Origin: Perilla frutescens
Taxonomy: Eukaryota > Streptophyta > Magnoliopsida > Lamiales > Lamiaceae
Length of the DNA: 64,000 nucleotides
Direction: 5' to 3'
NCBI GenBank assembly: GCA_026008535.1
Contig: BRKX01000004.1
Location: 36,646,501 to 36,710,500, forward strand
A program made the position numbers and the translations under genes. Each line of letters opens with the position of its first letter. The stretch's first letter is position 1. Positions 33,602 through 46,347 of the stretch are shown here, in pieces. Below the pieces are notes generated by a model. It saw only the letters and a list, made by a program, of their open reading frames with translations, had not been told where the DNA came from and searched no databases.

Positions 33602-36600
33602 ATGGAAAACGATTGTGAAGAGCCCCAAGCAGTAAAAGTCGAGTCGGAGGTTCACGATGTAGAGGAAGGTGAGATCTCGGATTCCGCCTCCGTCGAGGAA
33701 ATTAGTGAAGAAGCTTTCAATATTAAGCAAACACCACAGCCTTCTCCGCCGCCCCCGCCCCCGCCGAAAAGTGCCGTTAGTCTTAACCCGAACAATGTTA
33801 ACAACAGTGGTGGTGGAAGTGGTGCTAGGGTTTGGACGATGAGAGATCTGTACAAGTACCAGATTTCTTCCAAGACTTCCTATTCGGGTTTGTATAATTT
33901 GGCGTGGGCTCAGGCCGTTAACAATAAGCCACTGGGTGAGGTTTTTGTGATGATGGAGGATAGTAGTAATGATAATAGCAAATCTGACAATGATACTAGT
34001 AGCGCAAAGATTGAAAATAAGGTTGTCATTGATGTGGATGATGATGGTGAGAAGGAAGAAGGTGAGTTGGAGGAGGGTGAGATTGATTTGGATTCTGAGT
34101 TTAACAAGGAAGCAGAAGGTCAAGTGAATGAGAGGGATGATGACATGGAGAGGAGGAAACTTGTTGATTTAATAATAGAAGAGCTTGGGAATCTGAACGC
34201 AGCTGATGCACAAAAGTAAGTCGCAGCCACAAAATTGTTTTCATGAGTAAAAGAGTAATCTTTATGTAATTCATGCTTTTGTGTTTGTGTAGATCTTATG
34301 ATGCATTGTGCTCGCGCTTGGAGACCACAGCAATCAAGTTGCAGAAAATGGTGTTGGAGGGCCCTTTTGCTGAGAAAGACACTCTGGTTCAGCTGTTACT
34401 AGCTGCAATTCAGACTCTTCATTCGGTATGATGCTCAATCGAAATCTGGATTGCCTTCTCTATACAACTTTTGCATTTATATCTCATGGACCAGGTTAAT
34501 TTGTTTATATTGTTCATTCTTGGGTGACCTTTGATACAATTCCTAGGTTTTTGGTATCTGCAGGTGTTTTCTTCATCGACTCCAACACTCAAGCAACAGA
34601 ATAAAGCAATTTTGTCGAGGTTTATAGCACACCTAGCATATTGTGTTTTGTATTTCGTGCCCTTTCTGTGTGGCATTTCTTGATTATTGACCATGTCATC
34701 CTTATAAACATGCCTTCAGGTTGGTAGCTCAAGTAACAAGCTTGAGGCCACCTCTTTTTTCTTCTTTGCAGTTGAAACAGGTGCAAGTTTCTCTTCCCCA
34801 CCCACTCAATGTCCTCAACTTTTAGGAAATGTACTAGTTATAGTGTCTTATTTAGAATTATGGTGTTTCAGGTAGAGGCTATTAGCTTGTCACTGGAGTC
34901 TTCTGATAATTCCTTTAGCAACGACGTTGCTAAACAGGTAGGGGAGGGGCATAATACAACTGATTCACATGTGTTGCTAGAGAATGCTGATAACAAGTCA
35001 TCTTGCCTAAAGAAATGTGAAAAAGAACCTGGGCCTGCTGCCTCAATGGATCAAACTGGGCAGAGCTGTCACGAACAGCGTTCAAAACCAGGGCCAGTTA
35101 AACTGAGGCATAAAGGGTTGGCTCTTCCACTGCTAGATCTCCACAAAGATCATGATGCTGACAGTCTTCCTTCTCCCACTCGAGACCTTTCTGCAACTTT
35201 CCCTTTTGATAAGGGATTCATATTGGAAAATGGGCTGCTGAAACCTGAGTGGCCGGTTCCTAGACAAACTCTCCCTCGAGAAAATCTAGTTCTGCATCCT
35301 TATGAAACTGATGCTGTCAAAGCTGTTTCCAGTTATCAGCAAAAATTTGGACGGGGTTCCTTTTTTGTGAGCGATAATCTTCCTAGTCCAACTCCGTCAG
35401 AGGAGGGTGATAATAATGGAGATGGTGAAGTCAGTGGTGAGGTTAGTAGCGCTGTTAGTAACAATGTTAATGCTGCTGTGAATTCCTTGATGTCATGGCA
35501 GCCAGTGCCTTCTTCTACTGCCTCCATGGATACTTTATCAGATCCAGAAATTAGCAATGTTAGTATTGTTGATCCTGCAAATAATTTCCGAAGTCCTGTG
35601 TTGAAATCCTCCTCTACAAGGAGTAGGGACCCTAGGCTTCGGTTGGCCGATTCTGATGTAGGACCCAGGAATCTCAATCAGGGTCTCCCCTCCATTGGAA
35701 GTGATGAATCCAAATCGATGTTTGCTGGTGTTATGAGTTCAAGGAAGCAGAAGATAGTTGAGGAGCTAGTTTTGGATGGTCCTGCACTGAAACGGAGAAA
35801 AAATGAATTATCAGGCCCAGACACAACCCTGCCACTTGTGACTGCAATCTCGGCCTCTCAAGTGGCAATTCCAACCCCAAGTTTTCCTGTTAGCAATTAC
35901 ATCAAATCACCATTAACAAGTCAAACTGAAACTTTGCCAGTGAAAAGTTCCAGTGCATCTTCTCATCTTCATTCTTTATTAAGAGATATAGTTGGGAATC
36001 CATCTATGTTGATGAGTTTACTCAAAATGGAACATCAGAAGTCTTCTGGTGATAACAATAGTGCAACCCAAATGCCAAACACAAATTCCATACTGGGTGC
36101 AGCCCCATCAACATCTGGGGTCCTGCCTTTCTCTTCATTGCTTGGCCAGAAACCAGCGGGAATAGTTCCTTGCCAGACTGTCTCTGCGGTAGGCACTTAT
36201 AAATGTTATTATTATTATTATCTTTTTCATATTATTTATGTTTGACGACTTTCCAGTGCCTCTGGTCTTTTAATTTTTTTTGTGCTATGTTTGTTGCTTT
36301 TCATTCTGGACTGATGTTTTTTTGGTGTATGCCGCGTATCGTTGTTCCTACAAAACTAACTGGCAGCTGATGCTGTGCTGGAAACTTTTCGAGGCTCCCC
36401 TAAAAATAACCCTGAATGGTGTTGAACTTAAACCCAAATGTGAAAATTAGCATCCTGTTCCTGTGCTACAAGCCTACGCCCTACAAATACAATGTTATAG
36501 AAACTTAAATAGAAGATATCGTTTTGACATAATATTCCATAATTTTATAAGTTTTTCTTTCCCTGATAAAAAAAACCTGCTGTACTTTAGAATAGAGTCA

Positions 36601-38670
36601 TTTAGCATGTTACGAGTTTTCTTGGTACTCTATTTGTTGAACACGTGTAATTTGCAGGAGGAACCTGGCAAAGTTCGAATGAAGCCTCGTGACCCACGTC
36701 GTATTCTACATAATAACGCACCTCAGAAGGGTGTAACTACAGTTTCTGATCAACCCAAAACAACTGCATCATCTTGTTCAGTAATGATGGGCAACTCGAG
36801 TGCCCAAGGGCAAGAAAATCAAAAGGAGAAGCTTGTCCCTTCCAGTTGTGCGAAACCACCTGATATTACCATGCAATTCACTAATAATCTGAGGAACATT
36901 GCTGATATCATGTCCATATCTCAAGCATGCATACCTTCATCAATACTTCCTCAGTGTGTCTCATCACAGCCATTACAGGGTCATCAAGTTGGGACGGAGA
37001 CTAAGATAGTAGCTAATGAGTCTGTCAACTTTAGATCTGGAAGTAACTCAACATCTGAAGCAGCTACTTCGGCCCCCCCTCGACCACTTAATGCACATGC
37101 TTGGAGTGATGTCGAGCATTTGTTTGATGGCTTTGATGACCACCAAAAAGTTGCTATCCAGAGAGAAAGGGCTAGGAGACTTGAAGAACAGAATAAATTG
37201 TTTGCTGCTGGCAAGCTTTGTCTTGTCTTGGATCTGGATCATACTCTACTAAATTCAGCCAAGGCACGAGATTGTTTGTGTTTTTTTTCGTTTTTTTTTA
37301 AGTTCATTCTAGTCGGAATTAAAAAGTTGTGGACTTTGATCACCATTTTGTTGTACTTCCAGTTTGTTGAGGTTGATCCTCTGCATGATGAGATGCTGAG
37401 AAAGAAGGAGGAGCAGGATCGTGAAAAGCCCCAAAGGCATCTATTTCGGTTTCCCCACATGGGAATGTGGACAAAGTTGCGTCCTGGGATATGGAATTTC
37501 CTGGAGAAGGTAAAAGTTGTGCTTATTAGAGTAAAAATGACATTAATAAAAATCCATTGCTTCCTAAGGCTTCTTGATTTTCCATTTTAGGCAAGTAAGC
37601 TCTATGAACTGCATCTGTACACCATGGGGAACAAGTATTATGCCACTGAGATGGCCAAATTGCTTGATCCAAAAGGGGAATTGTTTTCTGGACGAGTTAT
37701 CTCGAGGGGTGATGATGGGGAACCATTTGACAGTGATGATAGAGCTCCGAAGAATAAGGACTTGGAGGGGGTTCTGGGCATGGAGTCGGGTGTCGTAATT
37801 ATTGATGATTCTGTACGAGTCTGGCCTCATAACAAACTAAACTTGATCGTTGTGGAACGGTAATGGATTGGCCTGTAATTCTAACAATATTGTTGAGTGT
37901 GTATTTTAAACTGAAGTGTCCTTGGATCTCCTCAGGTATATATATTTTCCCTGTAGTAGACGGCAATTTGGGCTACCAGGTCCTTCCCTTCTTGAGATTG
38001 ATCACGATGAGAGAGCCGAAGATGGGACTTTGGCTGCTTGTTTGACGGTGAGGTTTAGAATGTTATTTCCAGATAAAGAAAATAAGATTTATGTGGTGGA
38101 TTAAGTGTGGGTTATTGAAACAGGTTATTGAGAGAATACATGAGATATTTTTTGGGCATGAGTCATTAGATGAAGGTGATGTTAGAAATATCTTAGCTTG
38201 TGAACAACGGAAGATTCTAGCAGGTTGCCGTATAGTTTTCAGCCGAGTGTTCCCGGTTGGTGAAGCCAAACCTCACATGCATCCGCTGTGGCAGACAGCC
38301 GAGCAATTTGGTGCAGTGTGCACTAATCAGATAGATGATCAGGTTACACATGTTGTCGCAAATTCACTTGGGACAGACAAGGTTCGTTGGATATACGTAT
38401 AATAGTAATAATAATTAATGTGCAAAAGGAAATGGTCTGATTTTGGGTTGTACTACTAAACAGGTGAATTGGGCACTATCCACTGGAAGATTTGTGGTGC
38501 ATCCTGGATGGTATGATTTTGATTGCATAATGCGCTGCTATTTTGCTATATCCATTGAGTTTGTTTGTTTGTTACGGACTACTCTACTAAATTGCACTTG
38601 CAGGGTGGAAGCATCAGCTTTGCTGTACCGAAGAGCTAATGAGCATGACTTTGCTATTAAACAACAATAA
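33602..38670 (+). CDS. CPL3: RNA polymerase II C-terminal domain phosphatase-like 3 (CPL3)
   Basis: A nuclear FCP1-type phosphatase that removes phosphate from the RNA polymerase II tail. Twelve coding exons: 33602-34215, 34293-34425, 34564-34619, 34720-34780, 34872-36188, 36658-37263, 37363-37509, 37591-37859, 37936-38047, 38124-38381, 38464-38510, 38604-38670. Together they give 1228 aa, near the 1241 of Arabidopsis CPL3. The N-terminus is acidic with EEGEISD and EEGELEEGEID repeats and a Pro run; the middle is low-complexity; KPRDPRRIL opens the conserved half. The catalytic DxDxT is DLDHT (aa 919-923), with WTKLRPGIWNFLEK and VVIIDDSVRVWPHN following; a BRCT domain fills the last 100 aa. 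All junctions keep frame. The intron after 37263 has a GC donor (AAG|GCACGA). A TTG at 33590 is in frame upstream, but ATG 33602 is the natural start. Confidence 0.95.
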
Positions 38671-38994
38671 AATTTCATCATTTCCTTAAACCACAAAAGG
38701 ATAATTAAAATTTTCCAATTCAACTATAGGGAAAAAAGGGAAAGTAATAAGAAAAGTTGAAGTTGTTAACCCCATTCATTGTTTCGCCCAGCCTTGGAAG
38801 GTGCCAAACTGTACAGTATGACCACTTCCAAGACCCCAAAGCAAGCGTTTGAGGTCGTAAATCTCTCACTACGAACCTAACTAAAAAACTTAAAGAAGTG
38901 AATGAGGAATAGGAAGAGGGTGTTATTAATTGGATAATCCTGTGAACGAAATGTTGAGTTCAACATAGTCATAGATAGAACGAGGAGGAAGAAG

Positions 38995-39073
<79 letters not shown>

Positions 39074-39790
39074 CGTTCGTTGAGAATAACTCAAATTTTG
39101 AAAAAGTTCTCAAGTTTTTCTCTGTATACGTCTGTCTGTCTGTATGAAAGCTTTTCTTCAGCCGTTATAAGCTATATCTATTCCTATTGACCTTAATGAG
39201 GTAGTTTTTTCTTTTCGGTGTTTGTTTTTTTGTTTTTGGTTCCCTAAATTGATCTAATGAGGCCGTTCGTGGTCACTTGTGGCGTGTGTGTGGGCCTAAA
39301 AAGTTTGTCCAAGTTGACTTGCCATATACATACTTCACAAACAATCAAGAAAACGTTAAACTTTAAAACACGTGTGTCGGCAATTTTACTTATATTTAGT
39401 ATTTTGCCGCTTCAATATTCTTCTTCTTTCTGCTTATTATAAAAGTTGAAAAAACAAACTATCACTTAACAAAAGAAAACGATAAGAGGTTCACCCGCTT
39501 CCAAATCATGCTATCTTCTTTTCTCATGGAGTCAGGTTTATAATGAAATTAAACCACTCTCCCCTTTCTATATTAATAATTAATAGTAATATTGATTCTA
39601 AATAGTTTTAAAATAATTTGAAATGGTTGCGGTGGTATAACTAACAGAATAAAAAATAAAATTGAAATACTGAGTGGTGTAAGCTGAATAGCGGAGACTG
39701 GATATTGTAGTAACAAATAGCTCAACAGTGATCAGTAGTGATAGATGATAGTCAGAATACAGAAATGAATTGATAGTGTATTGTGATGGT
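38671..39790. other. Intergenic region between CPL3 and the convergent isomerase gene
   Basis: Holds the 3' ends of two converging genes. No ORF worth noting except those created by an (AT)n run at 38997-39070. No RNA gene seen. Confidence 0.7.
38997..39070. repeat. (AT)n microsatellite, about 74 bp
   Basis: Uninterrupted alternating A/T about 330 bp after the CPL3 stop codon; self-complementary, so likely length-variable and able to form a cruciform. Confidence 0.97.
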
Positions 39791-40001
39791 TCAGAGCTTA
39801 GCAAAGACAGGCTTCCTCTTGTGAAGGTGAGCTGAGATTGCTTCTTTTAAATCGTCTGATACAACTACTCCGGCGTTCCATGTAGCAACATAATCTAGAC
39901 CTTGCTCCAACGCCAGGTCCCTGCTCTGTAACAACACCCGCTTTGTTCCAATCACAGCAAGGGGCGATCGACCTGCAATACCTGCCACACCACTCCCCAC
40001 A

Positions 40002-40035
<34 letters not shown>

Positions 40036-41227
40036 TAATGAATTATATATACATACAACATTGCATGCACTACTGACTGTAGTAATAATATTTATAATTT
40101 AACCACTAACAACATGCATGTGATTGCGAATTTGATCATCTGAAATTGCACAACAATAATAATAACAGTGAATTTATTTTCATATAAAGAAAGCTGTGCC
40201 TATATTTGTATAAACAAAAGTATCTGTTCTTAAAAAATAAAAAAGGTATCTATGCCAAGAAAATATACTCCATATGTCCCGTAATTGCAGTCCTCTAATT
40301 TTTCCCATAATTGCAGTCCTAATATTTTAATAAAAATATAAAAAAAAAAAAGAAATATTTTTAGGACATTTTCGTAAAACCAACTCAATTAAATTAACAA
40401 GATATATGTACCGCAAATCATTGAAATCGTGCCACTAAATAAAATTTAAACAAAATGGTCCAGTGTTTTTGCGAGTAGTACTTGGGAATACTACTACTAG
40501 CTTCTGGTTTGTTGTATGAGTAGTCGAGTATGATGACTCTATGATGTGAATAATATGATAGGGGTTGGGATGAAATGACTAACTTACCCTCGGCAATTTG
40601 AGCAACAGCCGTGTCCATGGCTCCCTTATCGGTGAAAACTTGAGCGACCAATCCGAGGTGCTTGGCCTCTACACCGGAGAATCGGCGGGAGGTGAGTGCT
40701 AACTCCATGGCATTTCCGAACCCCACGATGGCGGGGAGCCTCTGCAGCGTCCCCAGATCTGCGGTGATTCCCATCTCCACCTCTTTCACCGAGAAATACG
40801 CCTCCTCCGTACAATACCTCAGGTCGCACGCCGTTATTATATCCACTCCTCCGCCGATGCACGCCCCATGGACGGCCGCAATCACCGGCTTCCTGCACTC
40901 CTCCACCGCCGTCATCGCTCGCTGCATCCACTTGATATCCCGGCGGATCTTCTCCCCGGCGCGTCCCCTGTCCTCCGCACCAGATTGACTTGTTGTAGAG
41001 TTGAGGAGCTGGATGTCGATCCCCGTGCAGAAGTGCTTTCCGGCGCCGGAGAGGACGATAACAGAGACTTCGGGGTTGGCGTCGAGGGAGGAGAGAGCGC
41101 GGGGGAACTCCGTGAAGAAGTCGGGTGAGAGGGCGTTGCCGCGTGATGGCCGGTTTATTAACAGATCAAACACCGCAGAATTGGTGGATTTGGGCTTTAT
41201 TTGCAGGGATTTGTAAACCTCTTCCAT
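39791..41227 (-). CDS. DCI1: Peroxisomal delta(3,5)-delta(2,4)-dienoyl-CoA isomerase (enoyl-CoA hydratase family)
   Basis: Isomerises 3,5-dienoyl-CoA to 2,4-dienoyl-CoA so that unsaturated fatty acids can enter peroxisomal beta-oxidation. Two exons: 41227-40588 and 39981-39791, joined G|GT within AEGIAGRSPL, giving 276 aa, close to the 278 of the Arabidopsis enzyme. The crotonase fold shows LSGAGKHFCTGID (oxyanion loop), HGACIGGGVD (aa 120-129) and VKEVEMGITADLGTLQRLP. Glu149 and Asp157 keep the 8-residue spacing of the two catalytic acids known from the rat enzyme. The C-terminus FAKL is a PTS1 peroxisome signal, carried by exon 2. The intron contains a (GA)n run at about 40001-40036. The Met at 41227 starts the conserved N-terminus MEEVYKSL. 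Another enoyl-CoA hydratase activity is possible, but the Asp favours the isomerase. Confidence 0.93.
40001..40036. repeat. (GA)n microsatellite in the isomerase intron
   Basis: Near-perfect GA run just inside the acceptor end of the intron; on the coding strand it is a long (TC)n tract that may serve as the polypyrimidine tract. Confidence 0.85.
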
Positions 41228-42054
41228 TTTTCCCCAACAATTTTGTAATTAGAATAATTGGAATTGACTCAGAAGTACAGATGCATCATCTGCATATTAG
41301 GGCAGTTGCAATGCAAAATTAGATGAGGACGTGAGTAAGAGAGAGAGAGAGAGAGTGATAGAGATGAGATGAATGGGAGAGATGGGCCTACTTAATTGAG
41401 TTCTCAGCCCAATTAAAGTATAGCATGGTTTACATTCCCTGAAGCCCAAGAAGTTGAAATATCTCTCTCTCTCTCTCTCTCTCTTGTTTTATTAACAAAA
41501 AGAATAGAAAAGGAAATAATGATGTTATGGATCGTCGGTCTGTAAATTCGCCATTATAGAACGTATGTTTGTCTCTTGAATTTTCTGTTTCTCATGGATC
41601 GATATATTTCTTTCTCAACCAAATTAACTCTCACATGATCATCATATCATTTTCTGCAGCCTGATCCTATTTTATTTTATACATTCGATCTAGCTAGATA
41701 TAACTTTAATTTGAGAAATATAATTATAGAAATGATATTTCGATCAGGAGCATTAATCATATGCCATCATAATTAATATTGATTCTTGTACGTATCTTCT
41801 CCGTACTTAATTGGTTCCCTTTTGCTAGAATGAATTAGTTTTAATTAATTAGTAAATTCAACTTTGGTATAAAAACCATGCAAAAGCTAGCAAGTGAATT
41901 AATTAAACACAATGAAAGGGAAATTTATTGATATAGTAATTAATTAATATAGATTGATTTGAATAAAGTTGATAGATCGAGCTGGAAATTAATTAAGCTG
42001 TTACATTAATTAATATTAATGCGAATGAAATATGAAATGAATGATGATACTAAT
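41228..42054. other. Intergenic region between isomerase promoter and SWEET 3' end
   Basis: Should hold the isomerase promoter (minus strand). GA/CT runs at 41337-41355 and 41463-41484 are typical of plant leaders and core promoters. No clear TATA box chosen, no ORF. Confidence 0.6.
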
Positions 42055-42426
42055 TCAAGCGGCGCAGACAACTAACTGTAGAGGTGATTCGAGCTGCATG
42101 TGAACCTGCCTTGGCTCAACACTAACTATTGTGTTTTCTTCTTCTGCTGCTGCAGGGTGAAGGTGAGGGTGAGGGTGAGGGTCAGGAGTCCCTACCACCT
42201 TAATGTTTATTACATTATTATTATTAATCTGATCACCCACTTTGATTTCCTCCACCTGCAGAGGCTTCTTGTTTCGGAAAATCACATACAGCAACATTTG
42301 TAGCATTCCCAGGAAGAATCCCATCACGTTTGGAAGCTACACGAACGTACGCGTACCAATGTCAATAATCAGAGTCAGATCAACTAATTATAATTTAACA
42401 ATAGTAGTATACTAGTATTGAATTGA

Positions 42427-42461
<35 letters not shown>

Positions 42462-43794
42462 TATTATTGAATATTGAATAGTAATAGTAGTAGTACTCAC
42501 CGCCACACATAAATCCTTTTGGAACAAACCATAGGCGAACCACATAACTGCACTGAGTGTCAAGAAGAAGGACAAGGGGAGCGGCATGAATTCCACGCTG
42601 CGCGTTCGGACTACTCGAAACTATATATATATCATTCAATTCAATTGATTAATTAATTAAATTAGTTCAAACGTAAGAAATTATAATATATATGAATATG
42701 TAGGTGGGTTAATTACCACAATGCTCAAGGGTGCTGCAAATACACAGACGGAAACGCCAACACAAATCCATCCAACCACCTGTGCTCGGGTGTGGCCCTC
42801 GAATATGAAGAACGTCAGCACAAAAATCAGACACAGCAGCCCCATATTCATGAGCCCCAGAATCTTGGCAGTATGGGTCTGATGAAGTGATGATGATGAT
42901 TAAATCATTAATTAATTATATTTGATTGAATTAATTATATTAAATGAGATGTGTGTATGTATGTATGTATGTATGTATGTATGTATATGTACCCTAGCCT
43001 TTTTGGAAGCATAAAGAAGGAAGATGAAGATGTAGGCAGTCTCAATACAGCATCCGAATAAGTTGATGGAGATTAGAAGGATAGCATTAGTCTTCAGCAA
43101 TGCATAATACATCCACAGCATCGCAGAGAAGAGCGCCACTGCATATGGCAGTGAATCGAATCCCAATGTTGATTTTTCCTTGTATATCCGGATAAATGTA
43201 GGCCTGCGTCCAAATATTCACCATAAATATACATATATAAATTCATTCATATTCATCATCATCATCAATCGTCATATATATATATATATATATGTATGTA
43301 TTAACTTACAGTGGAGCCAGGTACACTAAAACTGAGATAATGTTACCTGCAGCACCAAAAAAGAAATAATTCAATTAATTTCATGATATATATATATATA
43401 TAGCTCACCAAAACACAAGCTAACTCAATTACTTTCCCTCCATAGATTAATTATATATAATCAGACTTGTAATGCTTGCATGATGCATATTATATTCTTG
43501 CATCACCATGGAAGGTAGGTCATGCAACTAATCATTCAAAAAATAGGGAATTTACTTTGCCAGTTAATTTGTATCAATGATATATAATTAATGGCATATA
43601 TGCAAGAGATTTAAGTTTTACAGCTCTTTTTTTTTTTTTTTCGAAATCCATGGATATTAATTTGTACCGATCGAAAAAAAAAAAAAAGAATGACGGAGTG
43701 ATGGCATATAAATTAGGAGATGTAAAGCATGAGGGTATTTACCTAAGATTCCAAACGTGAAGGCCCATGGGTGATGAATGTCGAAGAGAGCCAT
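42055..43794 (-). CDS. SWEET sugar transporter, clade III-like
   Basis: A seven-helix membrane uniporter of the MtN3/saliva family; clade III members (SWEET9-15) mainly export sucrose. Six exons on the minus strand: 43794-43743, 43346-43310, 43203-42993, 42878-42717, 42620-42501, 42336-42055, giving 287 aa in unbroken frame. The 37-bp second exon is a hallmark of SWEET genes. First MtN3 repeat: NIISVLVYLAPLPTFIRIYK, STLGFDSLPYAVALFSAMLW. Second: VGVSVCVFAAPLSIVFRVVR, SVEFMPLPLSFFLTLSAVMW, FAYGLFQKDLCVALPNVMGF. These match clade III wording such as APLPTF and SVEFMP. The cytosolic tail has an unusual His-Pro run (PDPHPHPHLHP) and LESPLQLVVCAA at the end. Which SWEET number it is I cannot say without a tree. 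Confidence 0.95.
42431..42459. repeat. (AT)n microsatellite in SWEET intron 5
   Basis: About 29 bp of alternating A/T. A (GTAT)n run of similar size lies in intron 3 at about 42955-42986. Confidence 0.9.
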
Positions 43795-43943
43795 CAATGA
43801 ATTAGAAAGTATATACGAGCAGCTAGTAAGCAGAAGTAAGCTGCAGGGGTCTCTAATTAATTAATTAGAAACCGACTGGCCTCTTTGCTTCTAGAGAGGT
43901 AGCTGGTTCATGCAGAATGAGAATAATACGGGATGAGTGGAAA

Positions 43944-44083
43944 ATATATATAGAGTGATGGAGAGAGAAAGAGAGTAGCTAGAGAGAGAAATTAAGAGAG
44001 CATGGAATTAACTCATCTTTGTTGCATGACGTGTGAAGAAATGAGTAGGTGGCGTACGATAAAATCATTCAGGAGGTCACGTG
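43944..44083 (-). promoter_or_regulatory. Likely SWEET core promoter: TATA box and G-box
   Basis: Minus strand TATATATA at about 43944-43953 lies about 150 bp before the start codon, a normal TATA distance with leader. A G-box CACGTG is at 44078-44083, a site for bZIP and bHLH factors. Sequence match only. Confidence 0.45.
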
Positions 44084-44988
44084 CCCTTGCAATCGCGTGC
44101 GTGACTCTAACCTCCATCTCCATTGACACGTCATTCCTACGTATGTCCACCTCGGTCGGAATATACATTTCATACGTACTTACCAAATTAATTAATTGAT
44201 TAATCATCTTATTAATTAGTTACCTACTCACTAATAGTAATACTGTCACTATTACATTAATTGGTACTCTCACACACCCCTTCAACGTTTAATTATAAGC
44301 ACGATTAATTACCATGTCCCAATCTGTCCATGCCACTATGCCAGTGTGTGGAATGCGCATTTAGTTAATTTCAATACACAAATAATTGATATATATATAT
44401 ATATGGTAGGTGTAATTAAATTAAGAAAAAGTACATATACAAGTATACACAATTAATTAACAAAACGTATGGGAGTGAATTGATATATAAATATATATTT
44501 TCACACATACATACATACGTACGTAAGAGTGGAGATAAGACGAGGGGGTGTGGGTGTTGTTATTTAATTTGTTATATTTTAATTAATCATAATTAATATT
44601 TATTGTTAAAAATTTAAATTTAAAAAAATTATATATTCTAAGTTTGGAGTAATCATAAAAATCAATTATATTAACTAAAAAAATGAAAATTAAATCTTAA
44701 TTAAAAAAGAATTATAAATCCTAATTGGGTAGAATAACCTTAAATAATGATGTAAAATTTTACTAAAGCCAAATAAATTTACATTGAAGAAAAAAATAGA
44801 TGAAAAACTAATAATTTTAATATTTGGTACATTGTTGACACACACGACTTTGAACTAGAGGATATCATGTGCTGGCCTGCACCCTTCGCTGTTTAATTAT
44901 AATCATGAGTAATTATCATGTCCAATTTGGCCATGCCAGTGTAGTGCATGCGCATTTATTTAATTTCAAGACACGAATAATACATATA

Positions 44989-45216
44989 GGCCTTGTTTAC
45001 TTTGATGGATAAGGGTGGATTAATAAGTTATCATATGTTTACTTTGCATGATATTAAAATGGTGGATAACCCAAAGCCCGTGATAAATGAGGGTTGTGTG
45101 CCTATTTGTGGGATATATATCTCATCTAAAGAGGTGAGATATGATTTATCCATCCTCTCATCCTCTAAACTATATATCTATCCACCCAATAGTAAATCCT
45201 TGAAGTAAACAAGCTC
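44989..45216. mobile_element. Small MITE, Harbinger-like by its ends
   Basis: Left end GGCCTTGTTTACTTTGATGG, right end the reverse complement of GAGCTTGTTTACTT. The trinucleotide ATA flanks both sides (44986-44988 and 45217-45219). About 228 bp with no coding capacity. Confidence 0.6.
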
Positions 45217-45775
45217 ATACTATACATGGAAAGTGTAAATAAAGAAAAAAAATAAACATGAAAGTAACTAGACATAATTAGCATAAGTATGATCATAATG
45301 AATTAATATATACATAGTTACATACATACGTACGTAAGAGTGAAGATAAGATGAGGGAGTGGGGGTGTTGTTATTTGTGATTTAATTAGTTAAAGAGCGA
45401 GCTAGTAGTCGAGATAGTTGCGGTCTAAGCTCCATAAAGCGGTTGGAATATATATATGGTTCACGTGAGAGAGACCCCTTATTCCTTCCACACAATGCTA
45501 CTTTTTGGGCATAAATTTAAGCACAGAACACGCACACCCAAATCATCAATTATTATTTGTCGCGTTATATCTATTCCTCATTTTTCCTCATTTTAATTCT
45601 CCATTTTCCATTTTTTCGTCCTTGATTTCTTGACAGTCAAACCCAATTCGAGTTGTAACGTACATTTTAGCGAACCAGATCGATACAAGAACTTTAATGG
45701 CATTTATTTATGCCGTCAATTGTTTTTTAATTTTTTCATGAAACCGAATTCGAATTATAACGTATGGCGACACAT

Positions 45776-45780
45776 CTCTC

Positions 45781-45834
<54 letters not shown>
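45776..45834. repeat. Compound (CT)n-(CA)n microsatellite
   Basis: About 40 bp of CT repeats followed by about 16 bp of CA repeats. Confidence 0.95.
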
Positions 45835-45835
<1 letters not shown>

Positions 45836-46257
45836 GAGCCCATTTGGAGCAGTTAGGAATTGAAAAATGTAGCGACGACAGGAAATAATGACATATATAG
45901 CGGTAGAATTGAAGAGGCTGTTATTTTTTGTATGTGATGGAGTTTGGATGTATTATGTGAATGTTAGCTAGGTACGTGGAACGTGGAACGTGGAAGCTTT
46001 AAGGGACCCACAATTTTTGCACGGACACGTAAGCCACCGAACAACTCACATTCGGATCAAAATTAAAATCATCGCTCCTCAAACCTATTAAAAATTAATT
46101 ATGATCCTAGAAATAAAAACACAATAAATTGAAATCCAAAAAAGATAATGAAAGAAAAACAAATACATTTACTAGTGTTACAAAGAATAGCACGGTTTGG
46201 GCACATATGATTTAATATGGATTACAATTTGATCCCCATCTCCACAGTATTACTTTA

Positions 46258-46347
<90 letters not shown>
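46258..46347. repeat. (ATT)n microsatellite, about 90 bp
   Basis: Roughly 30 uninterrupted ATT units. Confidence 0.97.

Noticed and set aside
33596..34123. 175-codon ORF antisense to CPL3 exon 1
   Set aside because: It is the reverse of a codon-biased acidic and Pro-rich exon with no independent signature.
38877..39113. ORF with a long Ile-Tyr repeat
   Set aside because: It is a translation of the (AT)n microsatellite.
44002..44207. Overlapping ORFs on both strands upstream of SWEET
   Set aside because: Both are short, lack motifs and overlap the likely promoter; no splice support.
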